A DNA stretch of 61,270 nt from an uncultured beta proteobacterium (GCA_903859155.1 CAIOLO010000156.1:1-61270); one strand, 5' to 3'; numbered from the stretch's first letter, positions 18,862-29,061 are shown. Program-made: numbers and translations. The notes: a model not told the origin generated them from the letters alone.

Positions 18862-19785
18862 ATGAACTCGGTATCACGACAATTTGCCGCTGTCCGTTCC
18901 TGGCCGGAGTCGTTGTCCTTGGTCTGGGCGGGGCTGGATCGCCAGTCGCGTATTCTGGCCTACGCCATTGTCGTCTCGGTGGTGCTGCACGGCATGTTGC
19001 TGTCGATACATTTTCAACTTCCCGACCTCAATCGCCTCTCCTCCCTGGCGCCGCTGGAGGTGGTGATCGTCAATTCGAAAACACGCTCGCGTCCGACCGA
19101 GGCGCAGGTGCTCGCCCAGGCAAATCTCGACGGCGGCGGCAACACCGACGAAAAGCGCCGCGCCATGTCGCCGTTGCCAACACTGTCGGACAACCGTGCC
19201 GGGGATGCCGTGCGCGACGCGCAGCGCCGCCTGCAGGAACTCGAGGCGCAGCAGCGGCAACTGCTCACCCAGCTCGCACCGCAAGCCACGCCCGCGCCCT
19301 CGGTTGCCGCGCAGTCGGCGGTTGAACCGCAACGCGAATCACGCGGCGTGAGTCTGCGCGACAGCTCGCTCGCCCTGGTGCGTTCACTTGAAGCGCAGGT
19401 ATCGCGACAGGTCGACGAATACAACCAGCGGCCGAAAAAGACCTTCATCGGCGCGCGCGCCAGCGAATTCCGCTTCGCCCAGTATGTCGAGGACTGGCGC
19501 CTGAAAATCGAGCGCATTGGCACGATGAATTATCCCGACGGCGCGCGCGGACGCATCTATGGCAGCCTGCGTCTGACGGTTTCGATCAATGCCGATGGCA
19601 CCTTGAACCGGCTGGACGTGGAGCGCTCTTCGGGACAACCCATCCTCGACCAGGCGGCCGAAAAAATCGTAAAAATGGGCGCCCCTTACGCCAGGTTTCC
19701 CGACAGCATCCGGCGCGACACCGACATTCTGGTGATTACCCGCACCTGGAATTTCGCGCAGGGCGACCGCGTGTTCGCGGATTAG
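18862..19785 (+). CDS. TonB-family energy transducer-like protein
   Basis: The protein has 307 residues, with a cytoplasmic N-terminus, one membrane segment ('ILAYAIVVSVVLHGMLLSI', about 31-49), a long periplasmic linker rich in Gln/Ala/Pro with a coiled-coil-like 'DAQRRLQELEAQQRQLLTQL', and a C-terminal TonB fold ('VEDWRLKIERIGTMNYPDGA', 'GSLRLTVSINADGTLNRLDV'). TonB proteins pass proton-motive energy to outer membrane receptors. No exbB/exbD are nearby, so it may use partners elsewhere or have another envelope role. The 77-base AT-rich spacer before it (18785-18861) includes TATTAT at 18809-18814 as a possible -10. The next gene, aroE, starts 4 bases after its stop codon. Confidence 0.85.
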   Translation: MNSVSRQFAAVRSWPESLSLVWAGLDRQSRILAYAIVVSVVLHGMLLSIHFQLPDLNRLSSLAPLEVVIVNSKTRSRPTEAQVLAQANLDGGGNTDEKRRAMSPLPTLSDNRAGDAVRDAQRRLQELEAQQRQLLTQLAPQATPAPSVAAQSAVEPQRESRGVSLRDSSLALVRSLEAQVSRQVDEYNQRPKKTFIGARASEFRFAQYVEDWRLKIERIGTMNYPDGARGRIYGSLRLTVSINADGTLNRLDVERSSGQPILDQAAEKIVKMGAPYARFPDSIRRDTDILVITRTWNFAQGDRVFAD

Positions 19786-19788
19786 ACT

Positions 19789-20610
19789 GTGACCGACAGA
19801 TACGCCGTCATCGGCAACCCGGTGGCGCACAGCCGCTCGCCCGATATCCACGCGGCGTTTGCACGCGCGACCGGGCAGGATATCGAGTACCTGAAACTGC
19901 TCGCGCCACTGGAGGGATTTGCGGCGGCGGTTGCATCCTTCCGCGAGTCGGGCGGTCGCGGCGCCAGTATCACGGTTCCATTCAAGGAAGAAGCGTTCCG
20001 CCTGTCCGGCGTACTGTCGGACCGGGCGCGGCGGGCCGGAGCAGTCAATACTTTGCTGATCAATCCGGACCGGATTGTCGGTGACAACACCGACGGCGCC
20101 GGCCTGGTGAGCGATCTGCTGCAAAACCTGGGCATCGCAATCGCCGGCAAACGCATTCTGCTGGTCGGCGCCGGGGGCGCGGCGCGCGGCGTGCTGGGGC
20201 CGCTGCTGGATGAAAAGCCCGCCACCGTGGACATTGCCAACCGCAGCGCCGCGCGCGCCGCCGAGCTCGCCGCGCATTTCGCCGGTGTCGCCGCGGATAC
20301 GCTGGCGGTCGCGTCGTTCGCCGCGCTGTCCGGCCGGCGTTTCGATATTGTCATCAACGCCACCGCGGCAAGTCTCGCCGGTGTCGCTCCGGACCTGCCC
20401 GAAGCGATCTACGCCGAGGGCGCGCTGGCCTACGACCTGATGTACAGCAGCGGCGACACGCCATTCATGGCGCAGGCGCGGGCCCAGGGGGCTCAAGTAG
20501 CCGACGGCCTGGGCATGCTGGTCGAGCAGGCCGCCGAGGCATTCCTGCTGTGGCGCGGCGTGCGACCGGCCACCGCGTCGGTGCTGCAGGCGCTGCGCCG
20601 CGCACTTTGA
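19789..20610 (+). CDS. aroE: Shikimate dehydrogenase (NADP+)
   Basis: From GTG 19789 this is 273 residues. It has the shikimate site 'YAVIGNPVAHSRSPDIHAAF', catalytic Lys and Asp in 'GASITVPFKEEAF' and 'GDNTDGAGLVSDLLQ', the NADP Rossmann loop 'RILLVGAGGAARGVLGPLL' with 'IANRSAARAAELAAHF', and 'VINATAASLAGVAPDLP'. It reduces 3-dehydroshikimate to shikimate, two steps after AroQ encoded at 12981. It ends in TGATG overlap with mtgA. Confidence 0.95.
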   Translation: MTDRYAVIGNPVAHSRSPDIHAAFARATGQDIEYLKLLAPLEGFAAAVASFRESGGRGASITVPFKEEAFRLSGVLSDRARRAGAVNTLLINPDRIVGDNTDGAGLVSDLLQNLGIAIAGKRILLVGAGGAARGVLGPLLDEKPATVDIANRSAARAAELAAHFAGVAADTLAVASFAALSGRRFDIVINATAASLAGVAPDLPEAIYAEGALAYDLMYSSGDTPFMAQARAQGAQVADGLGMLVEQAAEAFLLWRGVRPATASVLQALRRAL

Positions 20611-21317
20611 TGAAAGTGTCGCGCGCCCGCGTCGGGCGCTGGTTCATGGTTCTGCTGCTGGTGCCGGTCGTTCTTTTCCTGGCGGTGCAAATCTGGTTCT
20701 TCGCGCACGTCCTGTACTGGACGGTCAACAATCCGGCCAGCAGCCGTTTCATGGAGATGCGGCTTGAGGCGCAGCGCAACAAAAACCCCAAGGCCAGGCT
20801 CGCCCACAACTGGGTCGAATACCGCGACATTTCGGCGCACCTCAAGCGCGCCATCATCGTTGCCGAGGATGCCAAGTTCATCGATCACGAGGGCTTCGAC
20901 TGGGATGGCATCCAGCGCGCGTTGGACAAAAACCAGAAAAAAGGCGCGGTAGTGGCCGGTGGATCGACCATCAGCCAGCAGCTGGCGAAAAACCTGTTTC
21001 TGTCCGGCGAGCGCAGCTGGGTCCGCAAGGGACAGGAGGCGCTGATCACCGCCATGCTCGAGCTGGTGATGGACAAGCGGCGCATCTTCGAGATCTACAT
21101 GAACGTGGTGGAGTGGGGCGAAGGTGTCTTCGGCGCCGAGGCGGCCTCGCGCCATTATTTCGGTGTATCGGCCGCGCGGCTCACCCCGGAGCAGGCGGCG
21201 CGCCTGGCGGCCATGCTGCCGCGCCCGCGTTACTTTCAACGCAATCCGGGCTCGAATTATCTTGCCGAATATTCGGCCACGATTCTGTCGCGCATGGCGC
21301 AGGCGCGCGTGCCCTGA
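20610..21317 (+). CDS. mtgA: Monofunctional biosynthetic peptidoglycan transglycosylase
   Basis: From ATG 20610, overlapping the aroE stop by one base, this is 235 residues. It has a single N-terminal membrane anchor ('WFMVLLLVPVVLFLAVQIWF') and a GT51 domain: 'AIIVAEDAKFIDHEGFDWDG' with the catalytic Glu, 'VVAGGSTISQQLAKNLFLSG', 'KGQEALITAMLELVMDKRRI' and 'EIYMNVVEWGEGVFGAEAAS'. There is no transpeptidase domain. It polymerises lipid II into glycan strands outside the inner membrane. The aroE-mtgA pair is common in betaproteobacteria. Confidence 0.95.
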   Translation: MKVSRARVGRWFMVLLLVPVVLFLAVQIWFFAHVLYWTVNNPASSRFMEMRLEAQRNKNPKARLAHNWVEYRDISAHLKRAIIVAEDAKFIDHEGFDWDGIQRALDKNQKKGAVVAGGSTISQQLAKNLFLSGERSWVRKGQEALITAMLELVMDKRRIFEIYMNVVEWGEGVFGAEAASRHYFGVSAARLTPEQAARLAAMLPRPRYFQRNPGSNYLAEYSATILSRMAQARVP

Positions 21318-21339
21318 AGAACCGCAGGCCGTACCAGTG

Positions 21340-21425
21340 GCAGGCATAATTCAGTAAAATTGTTATACAAAGTCGTTTATAGACGTTATTTTTTTGACAA
21401 TTGTAATCCCACATAATGAATACAA
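21340..21425. terminator. AT-rich convergent terminator region
   Basis: The gap between convergent mtgA and the aminotransferase gene is AT-rich, with TTGTTATACAA (21360-21370), an AATTGT copy on either side, and a run of seven T at 21389-21395 on the plus strand. Stems are short, so the terminator call is tentative. Confidence 0.3.
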
Positions 21426-22577
21426 TCAGGCTTTGACAAGTCGTTCCAGTGCGCGATCGAGAGTCTCCTCTTTTTTCGCGAAGCAGAAGCGGACGACTTT
21501 GCTCTCGAGCGGCTGTGCGTAGAACGCCGAAACCGGGATGGCGGCGACGCCGTGATCGGTGGTCAGGCGGCGCGCGAACTGTTCTTCGGGCTCGTCGCTG
21601 ATGGCCGAGTAGTCCACCACCTGAAAAAAAGTCCCGGCACAGGGCAGAAGTTTGAAGCGCGAGGCGGCCAGCCCGTGGCGGAAGCGGTCGCGCTTCCACT
21701 GATAGAACGCGGGCAGGGTTTCATAAGGGGCAGGGTCCTTCAGATAGGCGGCAATTCCGTGCTGCACTGCCGAGGACACGGCAAACACCATGAACTGGTG
21801 CACCTTGCGGAACTCCGCGGTCAGCTCCGGTGGTGCGCAGCAATAGCCGATCTTCCAGCCGGTGGTATGGAAGGACTTGCCGAATGAGGAAATCACGAAA
21901 GCGCGCTCGGCCAGCGCGGCGCGGCGCGCCAGGCTCTGGTGCGCGATGCCGTCGAAGATGATGTGCTCGTAGACTTCATCGGCAAGCAGCAGGATCCGGG
22001 TGTCGCACACCAGCGCTTCGAGGGCGTCGAGGTCCGCGGCCGAGAACACCGCACCGCTGGGATTGTGCGGGGAGTTGAGCAGGATGAGACGGGTGCGCGG
22101 ACTGATCGCGGCGCGCACTTTCTCCCAGGGCACGCTGTAGTCGCCGGGGTTCAGCGCCACCAGTACCGGCACGCCACCCGCCAGGCGAACACCCGGGATA
22201 TAGCTGTCATAACAGGGTTCCAGCGCGATCACCTCATCGCCCGGGTGAACGCAGGCAAGGATGGCGCCCATGATCGCCTGCGTCGCCCCGGCGGTGACGG
22301 TGATTTCCGCGCCGGGGTCGTAGGCGCGGCCGTACAGGCGCGCGGTCTTTTGCGCGATCGCCTCGCGCAGTCCTGCCACGCCGGACATCGGCGCGTACTG
22401 GTTGTGTCCGGCGCGCATCGCTTCGGTCACCAGGGCCTGCAGGCGCTCATCGCATGGGAAATCGGGGAAACCCTGCCCCAGGTTGACCGCGTCGTGCTGT
22501 ACCGCCAGCTGCGACATCACGGTGAATATGGTGGTGCCGACCTCCGGCAGCCGGGTCTTCAGTGTGGGTGTGGACAT
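21426..22577 (-). CDS. PLP-dependent methionine/aromatic aminotransferase (YbdL-like)
   Basis: I take ATG 22577 as the start (383 residues), where the conserved 'LPEVGTTIFTVMSQLA' begins. Class I/II aminotransferase features are 'AVNLGQGFPDFPCDERL', 'YAPMSGVAGLREAIAQKTAR', 'ITVTAGATQAIMGAILAC', 'LILLNSPHNPSGAVFSAADL', the Asp in 'LLADEVYEHIIFD' and the PLP lysine in 'ISSFGKSFHTTGWKIGYC'. The closest characterised relative by pattern is YbdL, which prefers methionine with keto acids such as KMTB, so a role in methionine salvage or turnover is likely but not certain. Confidence 0.9.
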   Translation of the reverse strand: MSTPTLKTRLPEVGTTIFTVMSQLAVQHDAVNLGQGFPDFPCDERLQALVTEAMRAGHNQYAPMSGVAGLREAIAQKTARLYGRAYDPGAEITVTAGATQAIMGAILACVHPGDEVIALEPCYDSYIPGVRLAGGVPVLVALNPGDYSVPWEKVRAAISPRTRLILLNSPHNPSGAVFSAADLDALEALVCDTRILLLADEVYEHIIFDGIAHQSLARRAALAERAFVISSFGKSFHTTGWKIGYCCAPPELTAEFRKVHQFMVFAVSSAVQHGIAAYLKDPAPYETLPAFYQWKRDRFRHGLAASRFKLLPCAGTFFQVVDYSAISDEPEEQFARRLTTDHGVAAIPVSAFYAQPLESKVVRFCFAKKEETLDRALERLVKA

Positions 22578-22620
22578 GATGGCGCTCTGGGTGTGCGAAG
22601 GTGAAAGTGTCCTACCGGGT

Positions 22621-23976
22621 TCAGGATTGTGCAACCGCCGGCGCCGGGCGTCCAAGCGCGGCGGCGCGGCCGCGTGCGACGTCGACACTGAAAAGGATTG
22701 CCAGGCCCGCAACGAAAAACAGACCGGTGACCAGCATGGCCAGGCGATGATCGCCAGAGGTCGCCCAGCTGATCGTACCGTAGGTAATCGGTCCGAGAAT
22801 CGAGGAAAGTTTCACGGCCAGCCCCCACAGCCCGAAGAACTCCGCACGCCGGTCCTCGGGGCTCAGATAGCCGACCAGCGCCCGTCCGGCCGACTGGCTT
22901 GATCCCAGGCAGATCCCGGCCAGATTGGCTGCGACCCAGAAACTCGCGCGATCGCTCGCCACCCAGGCAATCAGAATCATGAAGATCCAGCCCACCAGGG
23001 TGATGGCGATGGTGGGCACGTGGCCGAGGCGGTCCTGGACGTAACCGAAGCACAGGGCGCCCGCGGCGGCGGTGACGTTGACCACCAGCACCAGGGTGAG
23101 CGTATCGCGGGTGGAGAAACCCAGCGCCTGCTGCGCGTAGATGGCGGCCAGCGTGATCACGGTCTGGATGCCGGCCTGGTAGAAGACGATGCACACCAGA
23201 AAACGGCGCAGGTCGGCAAAGTGCGCCGCCTGTCGCACGGTGCCGCCCAGGCGCGCGTAGGCCGCAGCCAAGGCGCCGCGCCGCGCATCTCCCGGGTGTG
23301 CCGTGGTGCGCTCCCGCAGCCACACGAAGGTCGGCAAACTAGCCAGTGCAAAGATGGCGGCTGTGATCAGCATCGTGACAGGCACGAAATCGGCTGCGCC
23401 CTGCCCGGCGCTTTGCGCCAGGGTGACGTAGGCGAGGCACGCACCGAGCGAAACCAGGCCGCCCAGGTAGCCCAGGCTCCAGCCCCAGCCGGACACCTTG
23501 CCCAACGCGTCGGCCCGGGCGATCTCCGGAAGAAAGGCGGCGACGATGTTTTCTCCCGAGCCGAAGAAGAAATTCGATACGGCCACCAGCACGATCGCCA
23601 GCGCGAGATCGCCCGGTCCGACCCAGGCGAGCGCGGCGGTAGCGAGCACGCAGCCGGCGGTGGTCAGGGCCAGCAGGCGCTTCTTGGCGGCATGAATATC
23701 GGCCCAGGCGCCCAGCAGCGGCGCGGTCACGACGATGGCCGCGTACGAAAGGGCGAGCGCCGCCGTCCATGCGAAGGTGGCCCATGCCGCGTTGTCGCAA
23801 ACCACCGCGACGAAGTAGGCGTTGAACACGGCGGTGATCACCACCGTGGTGTAACCGGAGTTGGCGAAATCGTACATCGCCCAGCCGACGATCTCGCGAG
23901 CGCGCACATCGGATGCAAAATTGGCGCCGTGGTTCAACGCAGGCTTCGGGGATATTTCACTTTCGGGATGATACAC
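22621..23976 (-). CDS. UMF1/Atg22-type MFS transporter
   Basis: This is a twelve-helix MFS protein with the family's opening 'REIVGWAMYDFANSGYTTVV', the charged loop 'GAWADIHAAKKRLLALTTAG', 'FGSGENIVAAFLPEIARADA', the amphipathic 'LGKVSGWGWSLGYLGGLVSL' and a later 'SQSAGRALVGYLSPEDRRAE'. This group is related to yeast Atg22 and often exports amino acids or unknown solutes. I put the start at GTG 23976 (about 451 residues); an ATG at 24045 or a TTG slightly inside are alternatives. It is divergent from mgtE with a short shared upstream region. Confidence 0.85.
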   Translation of the reverse strand: MYHPESEISPKPALNHGANFASDVRAREIVGWAMYDFANSGYTTVVITAVFNAYFVAVVCDNAAWATFAWTAALALSYAAIVVTAPLLGAWADIHAAKKRLLALTTAGCVLATAALAWVGPGDLALAIVLVAVSNFFFGSGENIVAAFLPEIARADALGKVSGWGWSLGYLGGLVSLGACLAYVTLAQSAGQGAADFVPVTMLITAAIFALASLPTFVWLRERTTAHPGDARRGALAAAYARLGGTVRQAAHFADLRRFLVCIVFYQAGIQTVITLAAIYAQQALGFSTRDTLTLVLVVNVTAAAGALCFGYVQDRLGHVPTIAITLVGWIFMILIAWVASDRASFWVAANLAGICLGSSQSAGRALVGYLSPEDRRAEFFGLWGLAVKLSSILGPITYGTISWATSGDHRLAMLVTGLFFVAGLAILFSVDVARGRAAALGRPAPAVAQS

Positions 23977-24060
23977 ACGAAGGTTAGAATCGCCGCAGCC
24001 TTGCGGCGCCCCGTGCAGGCGCTTCGGTGCGCCCGCTCCGATCAATCCAGATGACGCGCG

Positions 24061-25506
24061 ATGGTCGAATCACCCACGCCCAAAAAGGAGCTCGAGGATC
24101 TGCAGGAGGACCTGCACAAGGTCCAGGAGCTGCTGCGCCGCCACCGTCTGGTCGAGAGCCTGGTGCACAACCAGGACCCGCCGCGGCAGGATCGGGCCGA
24201 GTCGCCGGGTTACAAGCAGAATGAAACCGCGTTGCGTGACAAGCTCGAGCGCATGCACCCGGCGGATATCGCCTATGTGCTGGAGGCCCTGCGCCTCGAT
24301 GAACGCATCATCCTCTGGGATCTGGTCAAGGCAGAGCGCGACGGCGAGATCCTGCTCGAGGTCTCCGACGCGGTGCGCGAGACGCTCATCGAGAGCATGG
24401 ACCCGGCAGAACTGGTGGCCGCGGCCGAACAGCTCGACACCGATGAGCTTGCCGATCTGGTGCCGGATCTGCCGCAGGGGGTTATCCAGGACGTATTCCA
24501 GTCGCTGCCGCTCGAGGAGCGCGAGCAACTGCGCGCGGCGATGTCCTATCCGGAGGATGCGGTGGGCGCGCTCATGGACTTCGAGTTTGTCACGGTGCGC
24601 GAGGACGTGACGCTGGCGACCGTGACCCGCTACCTGCGGCGCTTCGACGAGTTGCCCGACCACACCGACCAGATTTTCGTCGTCGACCGCGAGGAAATCC
24701 TCAAAGGAGTGCTGCCGCTGGCCAGGCTCATCGTCGGCGACCTGGACGACACGGTTGCCGGGGTAATGGTCACCGACACCATCACCCTGTATGCCGACGA
24801 CAATGCCCAGCAGGCGGCGCAGGCGTTCGAGCGTTACGGCCTGGTATCGGCGGCGGTGGTCGACGAGCCCGGCAAGCTCGTTGGGCGTCTCACCGTCGAC
24901 CGGGTGGTCGATTACATCCGCAGCAAGAGCGAGTCCGAACTGCTCACGGCGAACGGCCTGAAGGAGGAAGAGGACATTTTCTCCTCGGTATGGGCGAGTG
25001 TGCGCAACCGCTGGTCGTGGCTGGCGATCAATCTCATCACCGCCTTCATGGCCTCGCGCGTCATCAGCAACTTCGAGGGGTCGATCGTAAAACTGGTCGC
25101 GCTGGCCGCGCTCATGCCCATCGTGGCGGGCATCGGCGGCAATTCCGGCAACCAGACCATCACCATGATCGTGCGCGCCTTCGCGCTGGGGCAGATCCAG
25201 ATCGAACAGGCGAAAGAACTCTTCGCCAAGGAACTGGGGGTGGCGCTGGCCAACGGCCTCATCTGGGGCGGCATCCTCGGTCTGCTGGCCTGGGGCCTGT
25301 ACTCCAGCATCGCGCTGGGCATGGTGATGATGCTGGCCATCACGCTCAATCTGCTGTTGGCGGCGATCATGGGGGTGCTCATCCCCGTCGTCCTGTTGCA
25401 TTTCGGGCGCGACCCGGCGCTGGGTTCGTCGGTGATGATCACCGCCTGCACCGACAGCGGCGGGGTTTTTATTTTTCTCGGCCTGGCAACGCTGATTCTT
25501 ATCTGA
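24061..25506 (+). CDS. mgtE: MgtE-family magnesium transporter
   Basis: The protein has 481 residues, slightly longer than the ~450 typical of MgtE because of a charged N-terminal extension ('[20 protein letters not shown]'). The MgtE N domain ('[20 protein letters not shown]') is followed by two CBS domains ('[20 protein letters not shown]' onward, '[20 protein letters not shown]'). A five-helix membrane part follows, with the conserved '[20 protein letters not shown]' and '[20 protein letters not shown]' that line the Mg2+ pore. The cytoplasmic domains gate the channel by sensing Mg2+. mscL follows after 17 bases. Confidence 0.95.
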   Translation: MVESPTPKKELEDLQEDLHKVQELLRRHRLVESLVHNQDPPRQDRAESPGYKQNETALRDKLERMHPADIAYVLEALRLDERIILWDLVKAERDGEILLEVSDAVRETLIESMDPAELVAAAEQLDTDELADLVPDLPQGVIQDVFQSLPLEEREQLRAAMSYPEDAVGALMDFEFVTVREDVTLATVTRYLRRFDELPDHTDQIFVVDREEILKGVLPLARLIVGDLDDTVAGVMVTDTITLYADDNAQQAAQAFERYGLVSAAVVDEPGKLVGRLTVDRVVDYIRSKSESELLTANGLKEEEDIFSSVWASVRNRWSWLAINLITAFMASRVISNFEGSIVKLVALAALMPIVAGIGGNSGNQTITMIVRAFALGQIQIEQAKELFAKELGVALANGLIWGGILGLLAWGLYSSIALGMVMMLAITLNLLLAAIMGVLIPVVLLHFGRDPALGSSVMITACTDSGGVFIFLGLATLILI

Positions 25507-25523
25507 AAAAACCGGAGGAACGC

Positions 25524-25949
25524 ATGTTCGAAGAGTTCAAGAAATTTGCGATGCGCGGCAATGTGGTCGATCTTGCAGTCGGGGTCATCATCGGCGCCGC
25601 ATTCGGCAAGATTGTCGATTCACTGGTCAAGGACGTGGTCATGCCGCCGATCGGCCTGATTCTCGGGAAAGTGGATTTCTCGAATCTGTTCCTGGTGATG
25701 CGCGAGGGCGCCCAGGCCGGACCTTATGCCACCATCGACGCTGCGGCCAAGGCGGGCGCGGTGACCCTCAACTACGGCGTGTTCATCAATACCCTGATTT
25801 CCTTCGTCATCGTCGCCTGGGCGGTGTTTCTGGTGATCAAGGCCATGAACCGCCTGCAGAAGAAGCAGGATACCGCGCCGGCCGCGCCGCCGGCGCCACC
25901 CGAGGACATCCTGCTGCTGCGCGAGATCCGCGATTCGCTGAAAAAATAA
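25524..25949 (+). CDS. mscL: Large-conductance mechanosensitive channel
   Basis: From ATG 25524, with GGAGGAA at 25514-25520 as ribosome site, this is 141 residues. The hallmark '[20 protein letters not shown]' begins TM1; pore-lining '[20 protein letters not shown]' follows, then a periplasmic loop and TM2 '[20 protein letters not shown]', and a C-terminal helix '[16 protein letters not shown]'. It opens under membrane tension on osmotic downshock. It is convergent with hemL with only 6 bases between the stop codons. Confidence 0.97.
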   Translation: MFEEFKKFAMRGNVVDLAVGVIIGAAFGKIVDSLVKDVVMPPIGLILGKVDFSNLFLVMREGAQAGPYATIDAAAKAGAVTLNYGVFINTLISFVIVAWAVFLVIKAMNRLQKKQDTAPAAPPAPPEDILLLREIRDSLKK

Positions 25950-25955
25950 TCCGGC

Positions 25956-27239
25956 CTACCTGCAGAGTTTGAAGGCTTCCTGGGCCGCGGCGAGGGTTGC
26001 GGCGATTTCTTCGCTGCCATGCGCCGCCGAGACAAATCCCGCTTCATATGCCGAGGGCGCGAGGTAGACGCCGCGATCGAGCATGGCGTGAAAGAATTTG
26101 TTGAAGCGTTCCTTGTCGCATTGCATTACTTCGGCAAACGACGTCGGCGGCGTGGCGCGGAAATACAGGCCGAACATGCTGCCCACGTTCTGGGCCGAGA
26201 ACACCACGCCTTGTTCCGCCGCGACGCGCGCCAGGCCCGTGGTCAATTCGTGCGCGGTGGCGGCGATGGCCTCGAACACGCCGGGCTTGAGCAGCGCCTG
26301 CAGCGTCGCCATTCCCGCGGCCAGCGCCACCGGGTTGCCCGAGAGCGTGCCGGCCTGATAGACCCCGCCCAGCGGGGCGATCTTTTCCATGATGTCGCGC
26401 CGGCCGCCGAAGGCGCCCACCGCCATGCCGCCGCCGATGACCTTGCCCAGCGTGGTCAGATCGGGCCGTATGCCATAGAGCTGCTGGGCGCCGCCGGGCG
26501 CAACCCGAAAGCCGGTCATGACTTCATCGAAAATGAGCACCGCGCCGTGCCGGGTGCACAGGGTGCGCAGGGTGTTGAGAAATTCCGGCAGCGGTGCCAC
26601 CAGATTCATGTTGCCGGCGACCGGCTCGACGATCACTGTCGCAATCTGATCGCCCTTCTCCCTGAAGCAGCGCTCGAGGGCCGCGCTGTCGTTGTAATCG
26701 AGCACCAGCGTGTGCTGCGCGGTCTCCGGCGGCACGCCGGATGAGGACGGTTGGCCCAGCGTGAGGGCGCCCGAGCCTGCCTTGACCAGCAGGCTGTCGG
26801 CGTGGCCGTGGTAGCAGCCCTCGAATTTCACGATGAGGCTGCGCCCGGTAAAGCCGCGCGCCAGCCGTATCGCGCTCATGGTGGCCTCGGTGCCGGAGCT
26901 GACCAGGCGCACCAGATCCATGCCCGGCACCAGCCGTTGCAGCAGTTCGGCCATCTCCACTTCGATTTCGGTTGGCGCGCCAAAGGAAAGGCCGCGGGCC
27001 GCCGCTTCGGTCAGCGCCCGTACCGCCGGGGCAAACGCGTGGCCCATGACCAGCGGACCCCAGGAACAGACATAGTCGATGTACTCGCGGCCGTCGGCGT
27101 CCCATACGTGTGCGCCCTGGCCGCGCGCGAAAAACCGCGGGGTCCCGCCCACCGAGCGGAAGGCACGTACCGGTGAATTCACACCACCCGGAATGGACTG
27201 CAGGGCGCGATCGAAAAGCTCTTGGTTGCGGTTGCTCAT
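25956..27239 (-). CDS. hemL: Glutamate-1-semialdehyde 2,1-aminomutase
   Basis: From ATG 27239 this is 427 residues. Class III aminotransferase features are '[20 protein letters not shown]', '[20 protein letters not shown]', '[20 protein letters not shown]', the Asp of '[20 protein letters not shown]' and PLP lysine K266 in '[18 protein letters not shown]'. It makes 5-aminolevulinate for heme by the C5 route. Its ATG overlaps the thiE stop by 4 bases (ATGA), so hemL is translationally coupled to the thiamine genes. Confidence 0.97.
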   Translation of the reverse strand: MSNRNQELFDRALQSIPGGVNSPVRAFRSVGGTPRFFARGQGAHVWDADGREYIDYVCSWGPLVMGHAFAPAVRALTEAAARGLSFGAPTEIEVEMAELLQRLVPGMDLVRLVSSGTEATMSAIRLARGFTGRSLIVKFEGCYHGHADSLLVKAGSGALTLGQPSSSGVPPETAQHTLVLDYNDSAALERCFREKGDQIATVIVEPVAGNMNLVAPLPEFLNTLRTLCTRHGAVLIFDEVMTGFRVAPGGAQQLYGIRPDLTTLGKVIGGGMAVGAFGGRRDIMEKIAPLGGVYQAGTLSGNPVALAAGMATLQALLKPGVFEAIAATAHELTTGLARVAAEQGVVFSAQNVGSMFGLYFRATPPTSFAEVMQCDKERFNKFFHAMLDRGVYLAPSAYEAGFVSAAHGSEEIAATLAAAQEAFKLCR

Positions 27240-27910
27240 GATGTTGATGTCTGTGAGTTGAACAAGGTTGCGAACTGCCGCGCTCGCGCTTCGATGTGCG
27301 GCGCGTCGAACAAGGCGCTGATGACGGCAATTGCATCGGCGCCCGCGACGACCACCTCGCGGGCGTTGTCTGCGGTGATGCCGCCGATCGCGATGAGGGG
27401 CGCATTCCACTGGCGGCGCGCCTGACCAAACAGCGCGAGCGAGGCGCGCACGGCGCCAGGCTTGGTGGGCGAGGAGAACACGCTGCCGAAGGCAATGTGG
27501 TCCGCACCCAGCTCAAGCGCGCGCTGCGCCAGGTCCAGCCGGTCGTAGCAGGAAGCACCCAGCAGGCGCGCCGGGCCCAGCGCCTGGCGCGCCGCGGCGA
27601 TGTCGCCGTCGTCGCGCCCCAGGTGCACGCCATCGGCGTCGGTCGCCAGTGCGAGCGCCAGGTCGTCGTTGATGATGAAAGTGGCGCCGGCGGCGCGGCA
27701 CAGTGCGCGCAGCGCTAACGCCTGTGCACGCCGCAGCGACTTGTCCGTGGACTTGTTGCGGTACTGAACGATGCGGGCTCCGCCGGCAAGTGCTGCGCGC
27801 ACCTTGGCCTCCAGGATGACGCTATCGGCCTCGTCGGGGGTGATCGCGTACAGGCCGCGCAGGCGCCCGGCACTGGCCGGATGCGGGGCGCTCGTGGCCG
27901 CCGCTTTCAC
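27236..27910 (-). CDS. thiE: Thiamine-phosphate synthase
   Basis: The protein has 224 residues and is a TIM barrel: '[14 protein letters not shown]', '[18 protein letters not shown]' (pyrophosphate-binding YRxK), '[20 protein letters not shown]', '[20 protein letters not shown]', '[18 protein letters not shown]' and '[20 protein letters not shown]'. It joins HMP-PP and THZ-P into thiamine phosphate. It overlaps thiD upstream and hemL downstream by 4 bases each. Confidence 0.96.
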   Translation of the reverse strand: MKAAATSAPHPASAGRLRGLYAITPDEADSVILEAKVRAALAGGARIVQYRNKSTDKSLRRAQALALRALCRAAGATFIINDDLALALATDADGVHLGRDDGDIAAARQALGPARLLGASCYDRLDLAQRALELGADHIAFGSVFSSPTKPGAVRASLALFGQARRQWNAPLIAIGGITADNAREVVVAGADAIAVISALFDAPHIEARARQFATLFNSQTSTS

Positions 27911-28743
27911 GCTTCCTCTTCCCCGGAAATATCCATGTTGCGGGCCCAGAAAAACCGGTCAGGCAGGTGTTGTCCCATGCCCGGGCGGAAGCCCGCCGCC
28001 AGCGACTGCCAGGTGTATTCCTGCGCGTCGAACACGGCCTCGGGTACGGCAAGGCCGTTGGCCAGCATCGCCGCGATGGCAGAGGCGAGCGTGCATCCGG
28101 AGCCATGATAGGAGTGGGGCAGGCGCTCCCAGGCGTCGCTGCGCACCACGCCCTGGTGGTTGTAGAGTGTATTGATGACCTGCGTGGTGTTTTCATGGGT
28201 GCCGGTGATCAGGACGAATTCGCAGCCCATTTCCAGGATGCGCCCGGCGCACAGGTCCAGCGCGGCGCTGTCGCTGTCTTCGTATTCCTCGGCCAGCAGG
28301 CGCCGTGCTTCCTGGCTGTTTGGTGTGATCACGGTGGCCTGCGGCAGCAGCAGTTCATTCATCGCCGCGATCATGTCCTCATCGGCCATTTCGTCGCCGC
28401 GGCCTGAAGCGACCACCGGGTCGAGCACCAGCGGCACATCGGGGTAATCGGCGATTATGGCGGCGATCGCGACGATGTTCTCCACGCTGCCGAGGAACCC
28501 GATCTTGAATGCCGCCACCGGCATGTCCTCCAGCACCAGCCGGGCCTGGTCGTTGACCCAGTCCGAGTCGATGGCGTAGATGCCTTCGACCCCCGCGGTA
28601 TCCTGGGTGGTGATCGCCGTGACGACCGAAAGCGGATGGCAGCCCAGTCCCGCCAGCGTCAGCAGATCAGCCTGTATGCCGGCGCCGCCGGTCGGATCCG
28701 TGGCGGCGAAGGCGAGCACGATAGGTGGGGTGGACGATTGCAT
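27907..28743 (-). CDS. thiD: Hydroxymethylpyrimidine/phosphomethylpyrimidine kinase
   Basis: The protein has 278 residues and is a ribokinase-like fold: 'VLAFAATDPTGGAGIQADLL', 'GCHPLSVVTAITTQDTAGVE', 'FKIGFLGSVENIVAIAAII', 'PLVLDPVVASGRGDEMADED' and the anion hole 'HGSGCTLASAIAAMLANGLA'. It phosphorylates HMP to HMP-PP, feeding ThiE. It is the first gene of thiD-thiE-hemL. I see no TPP riboswitch in the 132-base gap to the rubredoxin gene, which holds only a 5-base stem hairpin at 28801-28815. Confidence 0.96.
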   Translation of the reverse strand: MQSSTPPIVLAFAATDPTGGAGIQADLLTLAGLGCHPLSVVTAITTQDTAGVEGIYAIDSDWVNDQARLVLEDMPVAAFKIGFLGSVENIVAIAAIIADYPDVPLVLDPVVASGRGDEMADEDMIAAMNELLLPQATVITPNSQEARRLLAEEYEDSDSAALDLCAGRILEMGCEFVLITGTHENTTQVINTLYNHQGVVRSDAWERLPHSYHGSGCTLASAIAAMLANGLAVPEAVFDAQEYTWQSLAAGFRPGMGQHLPDRFFWARNMDISGEEEA

Positions 28744-28875
28744 CAGAATGCCTCAGGGCTGCCCTAAGTGATTGTTGCTCGTGGCTTTTCTACTGACAGG
28801 CCCGTGGGCAACGGGTAAACTGCAAGCGCTTATTCTAATCCAAGTCAATCCCATGGCCGGTGCCAAGACAAGCTT

Positions 28876-29061
28876 ATGACCAACACGACAACTGAGTTCA
28901 AGACCTGGATGTGCCTGATTTGCGGTTTTATCTACGACGAGGAGTCGGGATTGCCGGATGAAGGTATCGCGGCAGGTACGCGCTGGGAGGATGTGCCGAT
29001 GAACTGGACTTGCCCGGAATGCGGCGCTCGCAAAGAGGATTTCGAGATGGTGCAGGTCTGA
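28876..29061 (+). CDS. Rubredoxin
   Basis: The protein has 61 residues. The iron is bound by two CxxC knuckles, C13/C16 in 'WMCLICGFIYDEESG' and C46/C49 in 'NWTCPECGARKEDF', with the aromatic core residues of the family. It is a one-electron carrier in the cytoplasm; partners may include alkane hydroxylases or reductive protein systems. The position, between thiD and the pil-chp genes, is a known conserved arrangement in betaproteobacteria. Confidence 0.97.
   Translation: MTNTTTEFKTWMCLICGFIYDEESGLPDEGIAAGTRWEDVPMNWTCPECGARKEDFEMVQV

Noticed and set aside
28744-28875. TPP riboswitch before thiD
   Set aside because: None of the conserved TPP aptamer blocks is visible on the minus strand of the 132-base gap.
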